Positions 23,569-31,035 of a stretch of DNA of 45,547 nucleotides are shown here, in pieces (position 1 is the stretch's first letter; every line of letters starts with the position of its first letter). Position numbers and translations under genes: made by a program. Below the pieces are notes generated by a model that saw only the letters and a list, made by a program, of their open reading frames with translations, was not told where the DNA came from and did not search any database. This DNA comes from Clostridiales bacterium (GTDB taxonomy: Bacteria; Bacillota; Clostridia; Oscillospirales; Oscillospiraceae): assembly GCA_012838345.1 (NCBI GenBank), contig DUPK01000062.1, positions 1-45,547 of the forward strand, given 5' to 3'.

Positions 23569-25918
23569 GAAATCGTTAAACACACTGGAGCTGCCCGCGG
23601 TGCTGGAGATGCTGGCCACCGAGGCAGTCAGCGAGAGCGCGAAGGAGCGCGCCAGGGCGCTTAATCCCTCGTCGAACATATATGAGATTTTGGACCGCAT
23701 AAAGGAGACCACGGACGCCAAGGCTCTGATCGCGGTTAACGGCAATCCCTCATTTTACGGGATAAAGGATGTCGGCGGGCCTCTTTCAAGGGCCGAGAGG
23801 GGCGGAATGTTGACTGCGCACGAGCTCCTTGACATAGCCGCCGTTCTGCGTGCGGCGCGGACGGTGAAATCATATTCCGCCGCGGAGGGGACGAGCCTTG
23901 AGGGGCTCTTTGCCTCGCTCCGGGCGAACAAATACCTTGAGGAGACCATCACAAACTCGATAACCTCCGAGGACGAGATAGCTGACTCCGCCAGCAGCGA
24001 GCTTGCTTCCATCCGCAGGAAAATCCGTGCGGCGAACGCAAGAGTGCGAGAGGCGCTTCAGAAGATAATATCGTCCCCGAGCTACTCAAAAGCGCTGCAG
24101 GACCCGATTATCACTATGCGCTCGGGCCGCCATGTCGTTCCCGTAAAGGCCGAGTATAAAAACGCGGTTCCCGGGCTGGTGCACGACGTATCTGCCAGCG
24201 GCGCGACCCTTTTTATAGAGCCGATGCAGGCGGTGCAGGCAAACAACGAGATAAGAGAGCTGCAGGCCAAGGAGGAAAAGGAGATAGAGCGGATTCTTTT
24301 GGCGCTATCGGCCGAGGCCGCGGCGCATAAGGAGGATATAAACTCCGATTTTGCAATCCTTGTCGAGCTCGACCTGATATTCGCCAGGGCGAAGCTTTCG
24401 TATAATCTCAACTGCTCCGAGCCCGAGGTCACGGAGAAGAGCGGAGTTGTCCTCCGGCAGGCAAGGCACCCGCTTCTCTCGAAGGAAACCGCCGTGCCCA
24501 TTGACATAGCCCTCGGCGGCAGCTACGACACGCTTGTGATTACCGGCCCGAACACCGGCGGAAAGACCGTGAGCCTTAAAACGCTCGGGCTTTTATGCCT
24601 TATGGCCCAGTGCGGCCTGCACATACCTGTCCGCGACGGCAGCAAGGTCTGCGTCTTTAAGAAAATCATGGCGGACATAGGCGACGAGCAGAGCATCGAG
24701 CAGTCGCTCTCCACCTTCTCGTCGCATATGACAAACATTGTCCAAATCCTGAAAGAGGCTGGACAGGACACGCTGCTTTTGTTCGACGAGCTCGGCGCGG
24801 GAACGGACCCCGTCGAGGGCGCGGCCCTCGCCATAGCGATTATCGAATACGCACGCGCACGCGGGGCTTTAATTGCCGCAACTACGCACTACGCGGAGCT
24901 GAAAATCTACGCGACCTCGACACCGGGGGTTATGAACGCCTCCTGCGAGTTCGACGTCGAGACCCTGCGCCCGACATACAGGCTGATTACCGGCATCCCG
25001 GGCAAGTCCAACGCCTTTGCAATATCAGAGCGGCTGGGGATTCCGCATGCAATAATTGAGGACGCAAGGGGCAGGCTCGACAGAGGCAGCGCCGATTTTG
25101 AAAAGGTGCTCTCCCAGCTTGAGGAGCGCCGCCAGCAGATGGAAAAGGAGCAAATCGAGACAAGCAGGCTCCTGCTCAAAGCCCGGGAGGACGAGCGGAA
25201 GGCGGTCGAGTACAAAAAATACATCGAGCGGGAAAAGGAAAGGGCAGCGAGAATAGCTAGGCGCGAGGCCGACGACATACTTGAGCAGGCACGAAGAGCG
25301 GCGGAGGAGGTTTTCGAGGAGCTAAAACGCATCCGCAAGGAGAGCGCAAAGGAAAACTGGCAGGAGATAAACAGCGCCGGCCCCGGGATAATGCGCAAAA
25401 TCAACACCGCACAGGACAGAATAAGGCAGACGGCAAAAGAAGAGGCCCGTCCCCCCTCCTCAAGGCCGATAAGAGCGGGCGACACGGTCGAGATACTGGG
25501 CATAGGCACGAAGGCCGAGGTCCTGAGCGTATCGCCGGACAGAATTCTTACGCTTCAGGCGGGCATATTAAAGATTACCGCCAGAGAGGATGAGGTAAGG
25601 CTCCTTGAAGGGGAGACTACCAAATCGGCAAGGAAAATCATAGCCAAATCGGAGGCAAAGCTGCGTACCGAGGCCGCCAGGTCCGAAATTGACGTAAGGG
25701 GCATGACAAGCGAGGAGGCCGTCAGCGCCGTCGAGATGTTTATTGATTCCGCAGTTCTGGGCAGACTAGAGAACGTGAGGATAATTCACGGCAAGGGCAC
25801 GGGGGTGTTGCGCTCTGCAATTCATGCAAGCCTTAAGAAAAACAGGCAGGTTAAATCCTTCCGCCTCGGGGTGTTTGGAGAGGGAGAGAGCGGCGTTACG
25901 ATAGCGGAGATTAAATAG
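23555..25918 (+). CDS. mutS2: MutS2 (RqcU) ATPase with Smr domain
   Basis: A 787-residue MutS2. Walker A GPNTGGKT at 331-338, a Walker B LLLFDELGAGTDPVEG near 410, a coiled-coil at about 510-610, and a C-terminal Smr nuclease domain (residues 705-787, with DVRG and HGKGTG motifs). MutS2 splits collided ribosomes and feeds RqcH-dependent quality control in Bacillus; rqcH is also in this window. The start at 23555 has AGGAGA upstream and overlaps the recO end. Confidence 0.96.
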   Translation: MEFHEKSLNTLELPAVLEMLATEAVSESAKERARALNPSSNIYEILDRIKETTDAKALIAVNGNPSFYGIKDVGGPLSRAERGGMLTAHELLDIAAVLRAARTVKSYSAAEGTSLEGLFASLRANKYLEETITNSITSEDEIADSASSELASIRRKIRAANARVREALQKIISSPSYSKALQDPIITMRSGRHVVPVKAEYKNAVPGLVHDVSASGATLFIEPMQAVQANNEIRELQAKEEKEIERILLALSAEAAAHKEDINSDFAILVELDLIFARAKLSYNLNCSEPEVTEKSGVVLRQARHPLLSKETAVPIDIALGGSYDTLVITGPNTGGKTVSLKTLGLLCLMAQCGLHIPVRDGSKVCVFKKIMADIGDEQSIEQSLSTFSSHMTNIVQILKEAGQDTLLLFDELGAGTDPVEGAALAIAIIEYARARGALIAATTHYAELKIYATSTPGVMNASCEFDVETLRPTYRLITGIPGKSNAFAISERLGIPHAIIEDARGRLDRGSADFEKVLSQLEERRQQMEKEQIETSRLLLKAREDERKAVEYKKYIEREKERAARIARREADDILEQARRAAEEVFEELKRIRKESAKENWQEINSAGPGIMRKINTAQDRIRQTAKEEARPPSSRPIRAGDTVEILGIGTKAEVLSVSPDRILTLQAGILKITAREDEVRLLEGETTKSARKIIAKSEAKLRTEAARSEIDVRGMTSEEAVSAVEMFIDSAVLGRLENVRIIHGKGTGVLRSAIHASLKKNRQVKSFRLGVFGEGESGVTIAEIK

Positions 25919-25938
25919 CTATCTAAATAAAAAACATG

Positions 25939-25967
25939 TTGACGTTACAGTTTCGGTTTGGTAAAAT
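25939..25967 (+). promoter_or_regulatory. Sigma-A promoter of the HPr gene
   Basis: TTGACG (25939-25944), 17 bp, TAAAAT (25962-25967), about 70 bp upstream of the HPr start, in the gap after mutS2. Confidence 0.65.
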
Positions 25968-26036
25968 ATTAATGGCAGTTCGGAAGGAAAAAACGGAACG
26001 AATCGGGACAAAACGGGACGAAAAGGAGTGGCTTCG

Positions 26037-26318
26037 ATGTATATAAAGGAAACTGTTGTAACCAATCAGGTAGGGCTGCACGCAAGACCGGCGACTTTCT
26101 TCATACAGAAGGCTAATGAGTTCAAGAGCAGTATCTGGATAGAGAAGGAAGAGCGCAGGGTGAACGCCAAAAGTCTGCTTGGCGTCCTGTCCCTCGGCAT
26201 AGTAAAGGGAAGCAGCATTAGAATTATTGCCGACGGTTCCGACGAAAAGGAAGCTGTAAACACGCTGGTGGAGCTAATCTCCTCAAACTTCGCCGAAAAA
26301 ACCGAACCGAACCAGTAA
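26037..26318 (+). CDS. ptsH: HPr-family phosphocarrier protein
   Basis: A 93-residue HPr-like protein. Starting at the ATG at 26037 (GGAG 8 bases upstream) puts the phosphorylated His at 15 (VGLHARPA) and the regulatory Ser at 46 (AKSLLG), exactly as in canonical HPr; the GTG at 26028 would shift both by three. His15 takes phosphate from enzyme I and Ser46 from HPr kinase. No PTS gene adjoins it, so it could be a dedicated regulator of the Crh kind, although Crh lacks the His. It has its own promoter and terminator. Confidence 0.88.
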   Translation: MYIKETVVTNQVGLHARPATFFIQKANEFKSSIWIEKEERRVNAKSLLGVLSLGIVKGSSIRIIADGSDEKEAVNTLVELISSNFAEKTEPNQ

Positions 26319-26329
26319 ATAAACATTAA

Positions 26330-26362
26330 CCCGAGTCAGGCGAAAGCCCGGCTCGGGTTTTT
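26330..26362 (+). terminator. Terminator of the HPr gene
   Basis: CCCGAG (26330) / CTCGGG (26357) with an inner GGC-GAAA-GCC stem, followed by TTTTTG. Confidence 0.85.
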
Positions 26363-26431
26363 GTTACCTTTATGCAAAAGCTCGCTCAGAGCAAAAGTAG
26401 CGGCTTGCGGCGGGTGCTGTACCGAATTCTT

Positions 26432-26490
26432 AGGCTCAAGAAAAATGTCGGAGTTCTTCTCTTATGAACCCTAACATTTTTCTAGAGCCT
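26432..26490. repeat. 59-bp palindromic element, copy B
   Basis: The outer arms AGGCTCAAG and CTAGAGCCT pair around AAAAATGTCGG and CCTAACATTTTT. The 38-base core has the same length and layout as copy A (151-208), with matching AAAATGT, TTATG and AACATTT blocks, while outer arms differ in a way that keeps pairing. TTTTTG follows on the plus strand, so it could also act as a terminator between convergent genes. Confidence 0.45.
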
Positions 26491-26514
26491 TTTTGTTTCA
26501 GCTTATTGACAGCC

Positions 26515-27798
26515 CTAGGTTGTGGCGGTCAGTCCCAGGGCAAGAATGCCGAGATTGTCCCTGTATATCTCGTCAAACTGCGATATAGGCAGGGGATTGA
26601 CGCCCACGCCCGCCTCTATGGTAAATCCGGGGCGGTTGTACTCGAGTATAAACCAGTCCTTGTAGCCGGCGTAGCTTGATTCAACCGGAGTCTCCGACAC
26701 CTCGTAGCCGCTGACCTCGGCAAACTGCCGCGCGATTTGCCGCCCGAAGGGTGGCTCAATGTCGAGGAACTTCCAGTAAATCACCCTGCCCTGCGTATGA
26801 TAGGCAAGGACCAGGGAAAAGTCCTTGGACCTTGTAAACTGATGTACGGCGGCGCTCTCCGGGGCTGTGAGGGGGGCCGAGCCCACATAGCTCTCCGGGG
26901 CGGGGGAGGTAAAGCCCTGGGCGAACTTAATCTCCCTGGCTTGCTCCCAGCCGGCGGGGTACTGGAGGTTTAAGTCAGTACCCAGAATGTTGGCCTGCCA
27001 GCCGTTCGGGAAGGGGATCTGGGGGTAGTCCGCCGCAATGCGCTGGGCCCTTGTGTAATACGGGGAGCTTCTGGACATGGCTCCGGTGACGAGGTCCACG
27101 CCGTCAGGGTTTACCATGGGGACTATGTAAAGCGAGGTCTGTCTCAGAAGCAGGTTCGCCGGTGTGCCGAAGATGCTGCCGCCGGTCGTCGCGGCCTCGG
27201 CGTATTCTTCAAAAAATTTCATTAAAACCGGGGTTGTTATCCACTCGTTGGCGTGGTGAGAGGCGTTGTAAAACACCTGGTTTGCTCCGCTGCCGAGCCT
27301 CAGATAGTAAAGCTGCTTTCCCATCACGCTTGTACCTATGCTGCCTAATTCGATAAACGGATAGCGCGCCTTTAGGCCCCTGACCGTGAAATCAAGCAAA
27401 TCGTAAGTATAGGGGATGTTCGTCGGAACTACGGGGAAGTTTAGGGGAATTACAAGCCTTGTGCCGATTCTCAAATTTGAGGCGTCGGCATTGGGGTTTG
27501 CGACGGATATGGCGCTTACTGAAGTGCCGAATTTCTGGGCCAGCCTATAAAAAGTGTCGCCGCGCTGCACTGTAATCAGGATGTAGCCGAGAAGGTACGG
27601 AGAGAGCGCCGACCAGGTCCGCGGCCCCACGATGCCGTCCGGCGTTAAGCTGCTCGCTCTCTGGAAGGTGATAACCGCGCTCTGTGTCCTCGGCCCGAAA
27701 ATTCCGTCGGGCTCCTCGTTTAAAAAACCGCTGCGCAGCAACGCAAGCTGCAGCATCGAAACGTAGGGTCCCCGTGCGCCAATTCTTAAAGTTTCCAT
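26515..27798 (-). CDS. M14-family peptidoglycan peptidase (PG-binding + LysM + carboxypeptidase)
   Basis: A 427-residue protein: PG_binding_1 domain at residues 3-67, LysM at about 75-120 (VQRGDTFYRLAQKFGTS), and an M14 zinc carboxypeptidase domain. Zn ligands are seen in HHANEW (H-x-x-E) and the later YHTQG, with the catalytic Glu in FTIEAGVG. This layout matches gamma-D-glutamyl-diamino acid endopeptidases, which cut stem peptides between D-Glu and meso-DAP. The start at 27798 has GGAGG 5 bases away. No signal peptide is visible, as in sporulation or mother-cell lysis enzymes. Confidence 0.9.
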   Translation of the reverse strand: METLRIGARGPYVSMLQLALLRSGFLNEEPDGIFGPRTQSAVITFQRASSLTPDGIVGPRTWSALSPYLLGYILITVQRGDTFYRLAQKFGTSVSAISVANPNADASNLRIGTRLVIPLNFPVVPTNIPYTYDLLDFTVRGLKARYPFIELGSIGTSVMGKQLYYLRLGSGANQVFYNASHHANEWITTPVLMKFFEEYAEAATTGGSIFGTPANLLLRQTSLYIVPMVNPDGVDLVTGAMSRSSPYYTRAQRIAADYPQIPFPNGWQANILGTDLNLQYPAGWEQAREIKFAQGFTSPAPESYVGSAPLTAPESAAVHQFTRSKDFSLVLAYHTQGRVIYWKFLDIEPPFGRQIARQFAEVSGYEVSETPVESSYAGYKDWFILEYNRPGFTIEAGVGVNPLPISQFDEIYRDNLGILALGLTATT

Positions 27799-28163
27799 AT
27801 ACACCTCCGTTAACTCTGGGCATAATAAGGCAAAACTCTTTAGCTGTCAGGAATTTAGTTCGGCCTGTATCACGCTGTCTTTAACAAAAAATTTGCTTTT
27901 TTATGAAAAGCTCCTATCCCATATAATATGTTTCGGCATATAAAAATGTTCCACCGCCGATAAAAAATACATAGCGCGCGGAGCGAAAAGCAAAAATACT
28001 GGGCGAATGAAAAAATCGTAAAGGAAAAAAAGCCATTATCTTTTCCTTTTCGGAGCGTTTGTTTTTTTCGTATCGAGCCATATTACTAGGGCGCTAAAAG
28101 TGCAAAAGGAGAAATAAATTTGATTTTTCAAGATTTCTCCGTATCCGGAAGGAGAAATAGGAT
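27799..28163. other. 365-bp divergent spacer with a possible forespore promoter
   Basis: Between the M14 peptidase and spoIVB. It contains GTTTG (28057-28061), 17 bp, CATATTA (28079-28085), which fits the sigma-G pattern GNATR-N17/18-CATNNTA in all but one position. The rest is AT-rich with no coding frame of note. Confidence 0.4.
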
Positions 28164-29210
28164 ATGGGTCATATGAGCTTTTCTGCCGCCAAAAAAGCGG
28201 TAGCTTCTATAGCAATTCTTTTAACCTTGACTTCGCCCGCCGGGGCGAAGGTTAAGCCCGATTATTTGCCGACGGAGCTTATACCGTCGGGGATGATGGT
28301 GGGTATTTCCGTCAAGAGTGACGGGGTATTGGTGGTGTCGCTCGGTGAAGTTGAAACCAAGGCCGGAATGGTAAGCCCCGCGGCAGAAGCGGGGATTCTC
28401 ACCGGCGACGTTATAAAAAACGTCGGCTCAAACGAAATAAAATCCATCGATGACTTTAAAAAGGCAATAAAAAACTGCAACGGCGATAAGGTTTCGGTTA
28501 GAGTTGAAAGAGACGGGAGAACTCTTCAATTCGCGGTAAAGCCGGCAATGAACGCGGCGGGAAACTATGAGATGGGCGTGTGGCTTCGCGACGGCATAGC
28601 GGGTATGGGCACGATGACCTTTATTGACCCGAAGACGGGGGTGTTCGGCCTGCTCGGCCACCCGGTAAGCGATGTTGATACAAAGGCGCAGGTTCCCCTG
28701 AGGAGCGGTATACTGATAGAGGCTACGGTCGGCTCGATAATAAAAGGCCGGAGCGGAATGCCGGGACAGATTCAGGGCAGCCTGAACATGGAAAATGTGC
28801 TCGGCAAATTGTACGCCAACACAAACTGCGGAGTCTTCGGCATAGCGGAGCGCGTTGCGGTAAAGGCAAGGCCTATTCCGGTGGCCTCCGAAAATGAGAT
28901 AAAAGTAGGCGAGGCGGTAATACTCTCAAACCTCAGCGGAAACTCCGTGGAGGAATACAAGATTTATATTTCAAGAGTTTACTCCGACAACGGGGAGCGA
29001 AGCATGCTCATTACCGTAACGGACGACAGGCTCCTTACGAAAACCGGCGGAATAATTCAGGGTATGAGCGGAAGCCCCATCATACAAAACGGCAAGCTCG
29101 TAGGGGCGGTCACCCACGTGCTGGTAAACGACCCGACAAAAGGCTACGGCATATCCATAGGCAAGATGCTGGAGAAGGCCTATATGACCGAGCTTAGCAT
29201 GGCCGCCTGA
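28164..29210 (+). CDS. spoIVB: SpoIVB serine peptidase (S55)
   Basis: A 348-residue forespore signalling protease. It has an N-terminal membrane segment (about residues 10-28), a PDZ domain (about 45-125), and the S55 domain. His166 (LLGHPVSD), Asp287 (TVTDDRLL) and Ser302 (QGMSGSPI) sit at spacings like the Bacillus catalytic His, Asp and Ser. In Bacillus it is secreted into the intermembrane space to trigger SpoIVFB and hence sigma-K. The ATG at 28164 follows AAGGAG by 9 bases. It precedes spo0A, as in many Firmicutes. Confidence 0.95.
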   Translation: MGHMSFSAAKKAVASIAILLTLTSPAGAKVKPDYLPTELIPSGMMVGISVKSDGVLVVSLGEVETKAGMVSPAAEAGILTGDVIKNVGSNEIKSIDDFKKAIKNCNGDKVSVRVERDGRTLQFAVKPAMNAAGNYEMGVWLRDGIAGMGTMTFIDPKTGVFGLLGHPVSDVDTKAQVPLRSGILIEATVGSIIKGRSGMPGQIQGSLNMENVLGKLYANTNCGVFGIAERVAVKARPIPVASENEIKVGEAVILSNLSGNSVEEYKIYISRVYSDNGERSMLITVTDDRLLTKTGGIIQGMSGSPIIQNGKLVGAVTHVLVNDPTKGYGISIGKMLEKAYMTELSMAA

Positions 29211-29222
29211 TTAATATGGTAT

Positions 29223-29255
29223 TCAGACGACGGTATTTACCTTATCGTCGTCTGA
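29223..29255 (+). terminator. Stem-loop after spoIVB
   Basis: TCAGACGACG (29223) pairs with CGTCGTCTGA ending at 29255, followed by TTATTTTG. It separates spoIVB from the spo0A transcription unit. Confidence 0.6.
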
Positions 29256-29302
29256 TTATTTTGAGAAACAGGAAAATTTTTCTATAATTTTCTAAAAAAT
29301 TA

Positions 29303-29331
29303 TTGCAAAGTCTGTCTTGATATGGTAAATT
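29303..29331 (+). promoter_or_regulatory. Candidate sigma-A promoter of spo0A
   Basis: TTGCAA (29303-29308), 17 bp, TAAATT (29326-29331). It would give a leader of about 140 bases before the spo0A start codon. Confidence 0.45.
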
Positions 29332-29420
29332 ATAGGCAATGTAACTCTGGTGAAGCTAAAACAGTCATATTGGTAGATAGGATTTGCCGAGACTGATACA
29401 GAAAGAGGTTTACCACCGTG

Positions 29421-29465
29421 AGTTTTACAAATTCAGGCGTTGAGTGTGAGGCACGCCAGTAAAAC
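29421..29465 (+). promoter_or_regulatory. Structured spo0A leader next to the SD
   Basis: GTTTTAC (29422-29428) pairs with GTAAAAC (29459-29465) and encloses a GGCGT / ACGCC stem. The GGAGGAG ribosome binding site follows by one base. An upstream CAGTC...GACTG stem holds a GGTA...TGCC pair. Such folding could gate translation; no known riboswitch class fits. Confidence 0.45.
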
Positions 29466-29479
29466 GGAGGAGTTAATAA

Positions 29480-30268
29480 ATGGGCAACAAAACCAAAATA
29501 CTCATTGCTGATTCCGGAGAAGACTTCTACAAGCTATTGGCCGAAAGGATAAAATCCGAGGAAGATTTTAAGCTTATAGGAAAGGCATCCAATGGCGAGG
29601 ATGCGGTGCAGATGATCCTAGACCTGGATCCGGACATCCTTCTTATTGACGTGGTATTACCGAAAATCGACGGCTTAAGCGTGCTTGAGCGCTTAAACAG
29701 GATGCAGCGCCGTCCATCGGTAATCATTACCTCAAATTTCTCAAACGAGCATGTTGTATCTGAGGCAGCCTCGTTGGGAGCAAGCTATTTCATGGCCAAG
29801 CCCTGCGATATGGACTCGCTTTTCAGCAGAATAAGGCAGATTATGGGCAGGGGCAGGCCGCAGTCTGAAACCAGAACTTATAAATCCAAGCGCGAGCAGA
29901 GTTTGGAGAGCCTTGTGACCGAGGTCATACACGAAATCGGCGTCCCCGCGCATATCAAGGGCTACCAGTACTTGCGCGAGGCCATAATCCTTGCTGTCAA
30001 CAATATGGAGATGATAAACGCCGTGACAAAGGTGCTCTACCCGGAGGTCGCAAAGACCTTTGATACCACGCCCTCGAGGGTAGAGCGCGCCATCCGCCAC
30101 GCTATTGAGGTCGCCTGGGATAGAGGAGATATAGAGGTATTGCAGAAGTTCTTCGGCTATACGGTTTCCAATATAAAGGGCAAGCCGACAAACAGCGAAT
30201 TTATCGCGATGATAGCGGACCGGCTTCAGCTTCAGCGAAAAAGCAGTGAAGCAGGAAAAAGTACATAA
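29480..30268 (+). CDS. spo0A: Stage 0 sporulation regulator Spo0A
   Basis: A 262-residue master regulator of sporulation entry. The receiver domain is residues 1-125 with phospho-acceptor D57, T84 and K107; the C-terminal DNA-binding domain carries the recognition helix [17 protein letters not shown] at 197-213, identical in kind to Bacillus Spo0A. One departure stands out: the acidic pair D-D that binds Mg2+ reads D11-S12. A strong SD GGAGGAG precedes the ATG. A terminator follows, so spo0A is monocistronic. Confidence 0.97.
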   Translation: MGNKTKILIADSGEDFYKLLAERIKSEEDFKLIGKASNGEDAVQMILDLDPDILLIDVVLPKIDGLSVLERLNRMQRRPSVIITSNFSNEHVVSEAASLGASYFMAKPCDMDSLFSRIRQIMGRGRPQSETRTYKSKREQSLESLVTEVIHEIGVPAHIKGYQYLREAIILAVNNMEMINAVTKVLYPEVAKTFDTTPSRVERAIRHAIEVAWDRGDIEVLQKFFGYTVSNIKGKPTNSEFIAMIADRLQLQRKSSEAGKST

Positions 30269-30274
30269 AAAATT

Positions 30275-30308
30275 AAAGCCGCCTTCCTTAACAAAGCAGG
30301 CGGCTTTT
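30275..30308 (+). terminator. Intrinsic terminator of spo0A
   Basis: AAAGCCGCC (30275) / GGCGGCTTTT (ending 30308) stem directly after the stop codon, with flanking A and T tracts. Confidence 0.85.
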
Positions 30309-30384
30309 ATGTTGCAATTTTTGTATATAAGTTCTATAATTAAATAGGGTGTTTGCTAATAATTTTGAGTGGGGAGGGTTAGAA

Positions 30385-30936
30385 ATGTCAGTTGACAGCC
30401 GCTATCTTATAGACTTTCAGAAAAGAGTAATAAAAGGTATATCGGGTTACAGCGCGGAAAGGGGATACGTCACCGGGGCTTTCCCGTTTATTCCCGAGCT
30501 ATACCTTCAAAACTCCACGTTTATCCCTATGGCCACGGAGGAAGTGGACAAAATAGGGATGATGGGAGATGAGCTTTACCGCCATCTGTATGTTTCGTTT
30601 TTCGGCGGCATTATAGGCACCTTCTTTTGGTATTATGCCCGCGACACCCTGATGACGAAAGGGCTTTACGCAATGTGCAAGGAGCTAAAGCCGATAAAGG
30701 AGCTCGACGAGCTTGCCTACGGGCTGATGGGCATGACGGTTGCGGAAGGCGAGTACGAGTTTAAAGAGCTTTTCTACGAGATATATAACTATGTCGTTTG
30801 GGAGCTAGAAGAAGCCGCGCGGGAGTATGACGAGGAGACTATAGACAGATTAAAGAATATACTTATCAAAATATTCTTCCATACCGGGATGTGGCTTGCG
30901 CTTGCAAAGCTGGGAGACCTTGTGAAGGACAACTGA
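30385..30936 (+). CDS. Unknown conserved-looking protein between spo0A and dacF (183 residues)
   Basis: I do not recognise this family. The protein looks helical, rich in aromatic residues, with a hydrophobic stretch FFGGIIGTFFWYYA near residue 73 that may be a membrane segment or a buried helix, no signal peptide, and acidic helices after residue 110. The ATG at 30385 follows GGGGAGGG at good spacing. It lies between spo0A and dacF, both sporulation-linked, and has its own flanking hairpins, so it is transcribed alone. A sporulation role is only a guess from position. Confidence 0.7.
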   Translation: MSVDSRYLIDFQKRVIKGISGYSAERGYVTGAFPFIPELYLQNSTFIPMATEEVDKIGMMGDELYRHLYVSFFGGIIGTFFWYYARDTLMTKGLYAMCKELKPIKELDELAYGLMGMTVAEGEYEFKELFYEIYNYVVWELEEAAREYDEETIDRLKNILIKIFFHTGMWLALAKLGDLVKDN

Positions 30937-30990
30937 TACGGGTGCCAATAAGCTAATTATTATCCGCACCCGGGCAGATTTGCTTATAAA

Positions 30991-31027
30991 AAACCTGCCC
31001 CACGCTTATACACGCGGGGGCAGGTTT
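30991..31027. terminator. Bidirectional terminator between the unknown gene and dacF
   Basis: A 10-bp stem AAACCTGCCC / GGGCAGGTTT with A and T on either side, usable by both convergent genes. A second stem (CGGGTGC / GCACCCG) lies at about 30939-30971. Confidence 0.75.
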
Positions 31028-31035
31028 AAAACTTT

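Noticed and set aside
29338-29400. Cyclic di-GMP-I riboswitch in the spo0A leader
   Set aside because: Only the CTAAA...GGTAG...CCGA part is similar; the conserved 5' half with its GNRA loop is missing, so only a generic structured leader is reported.
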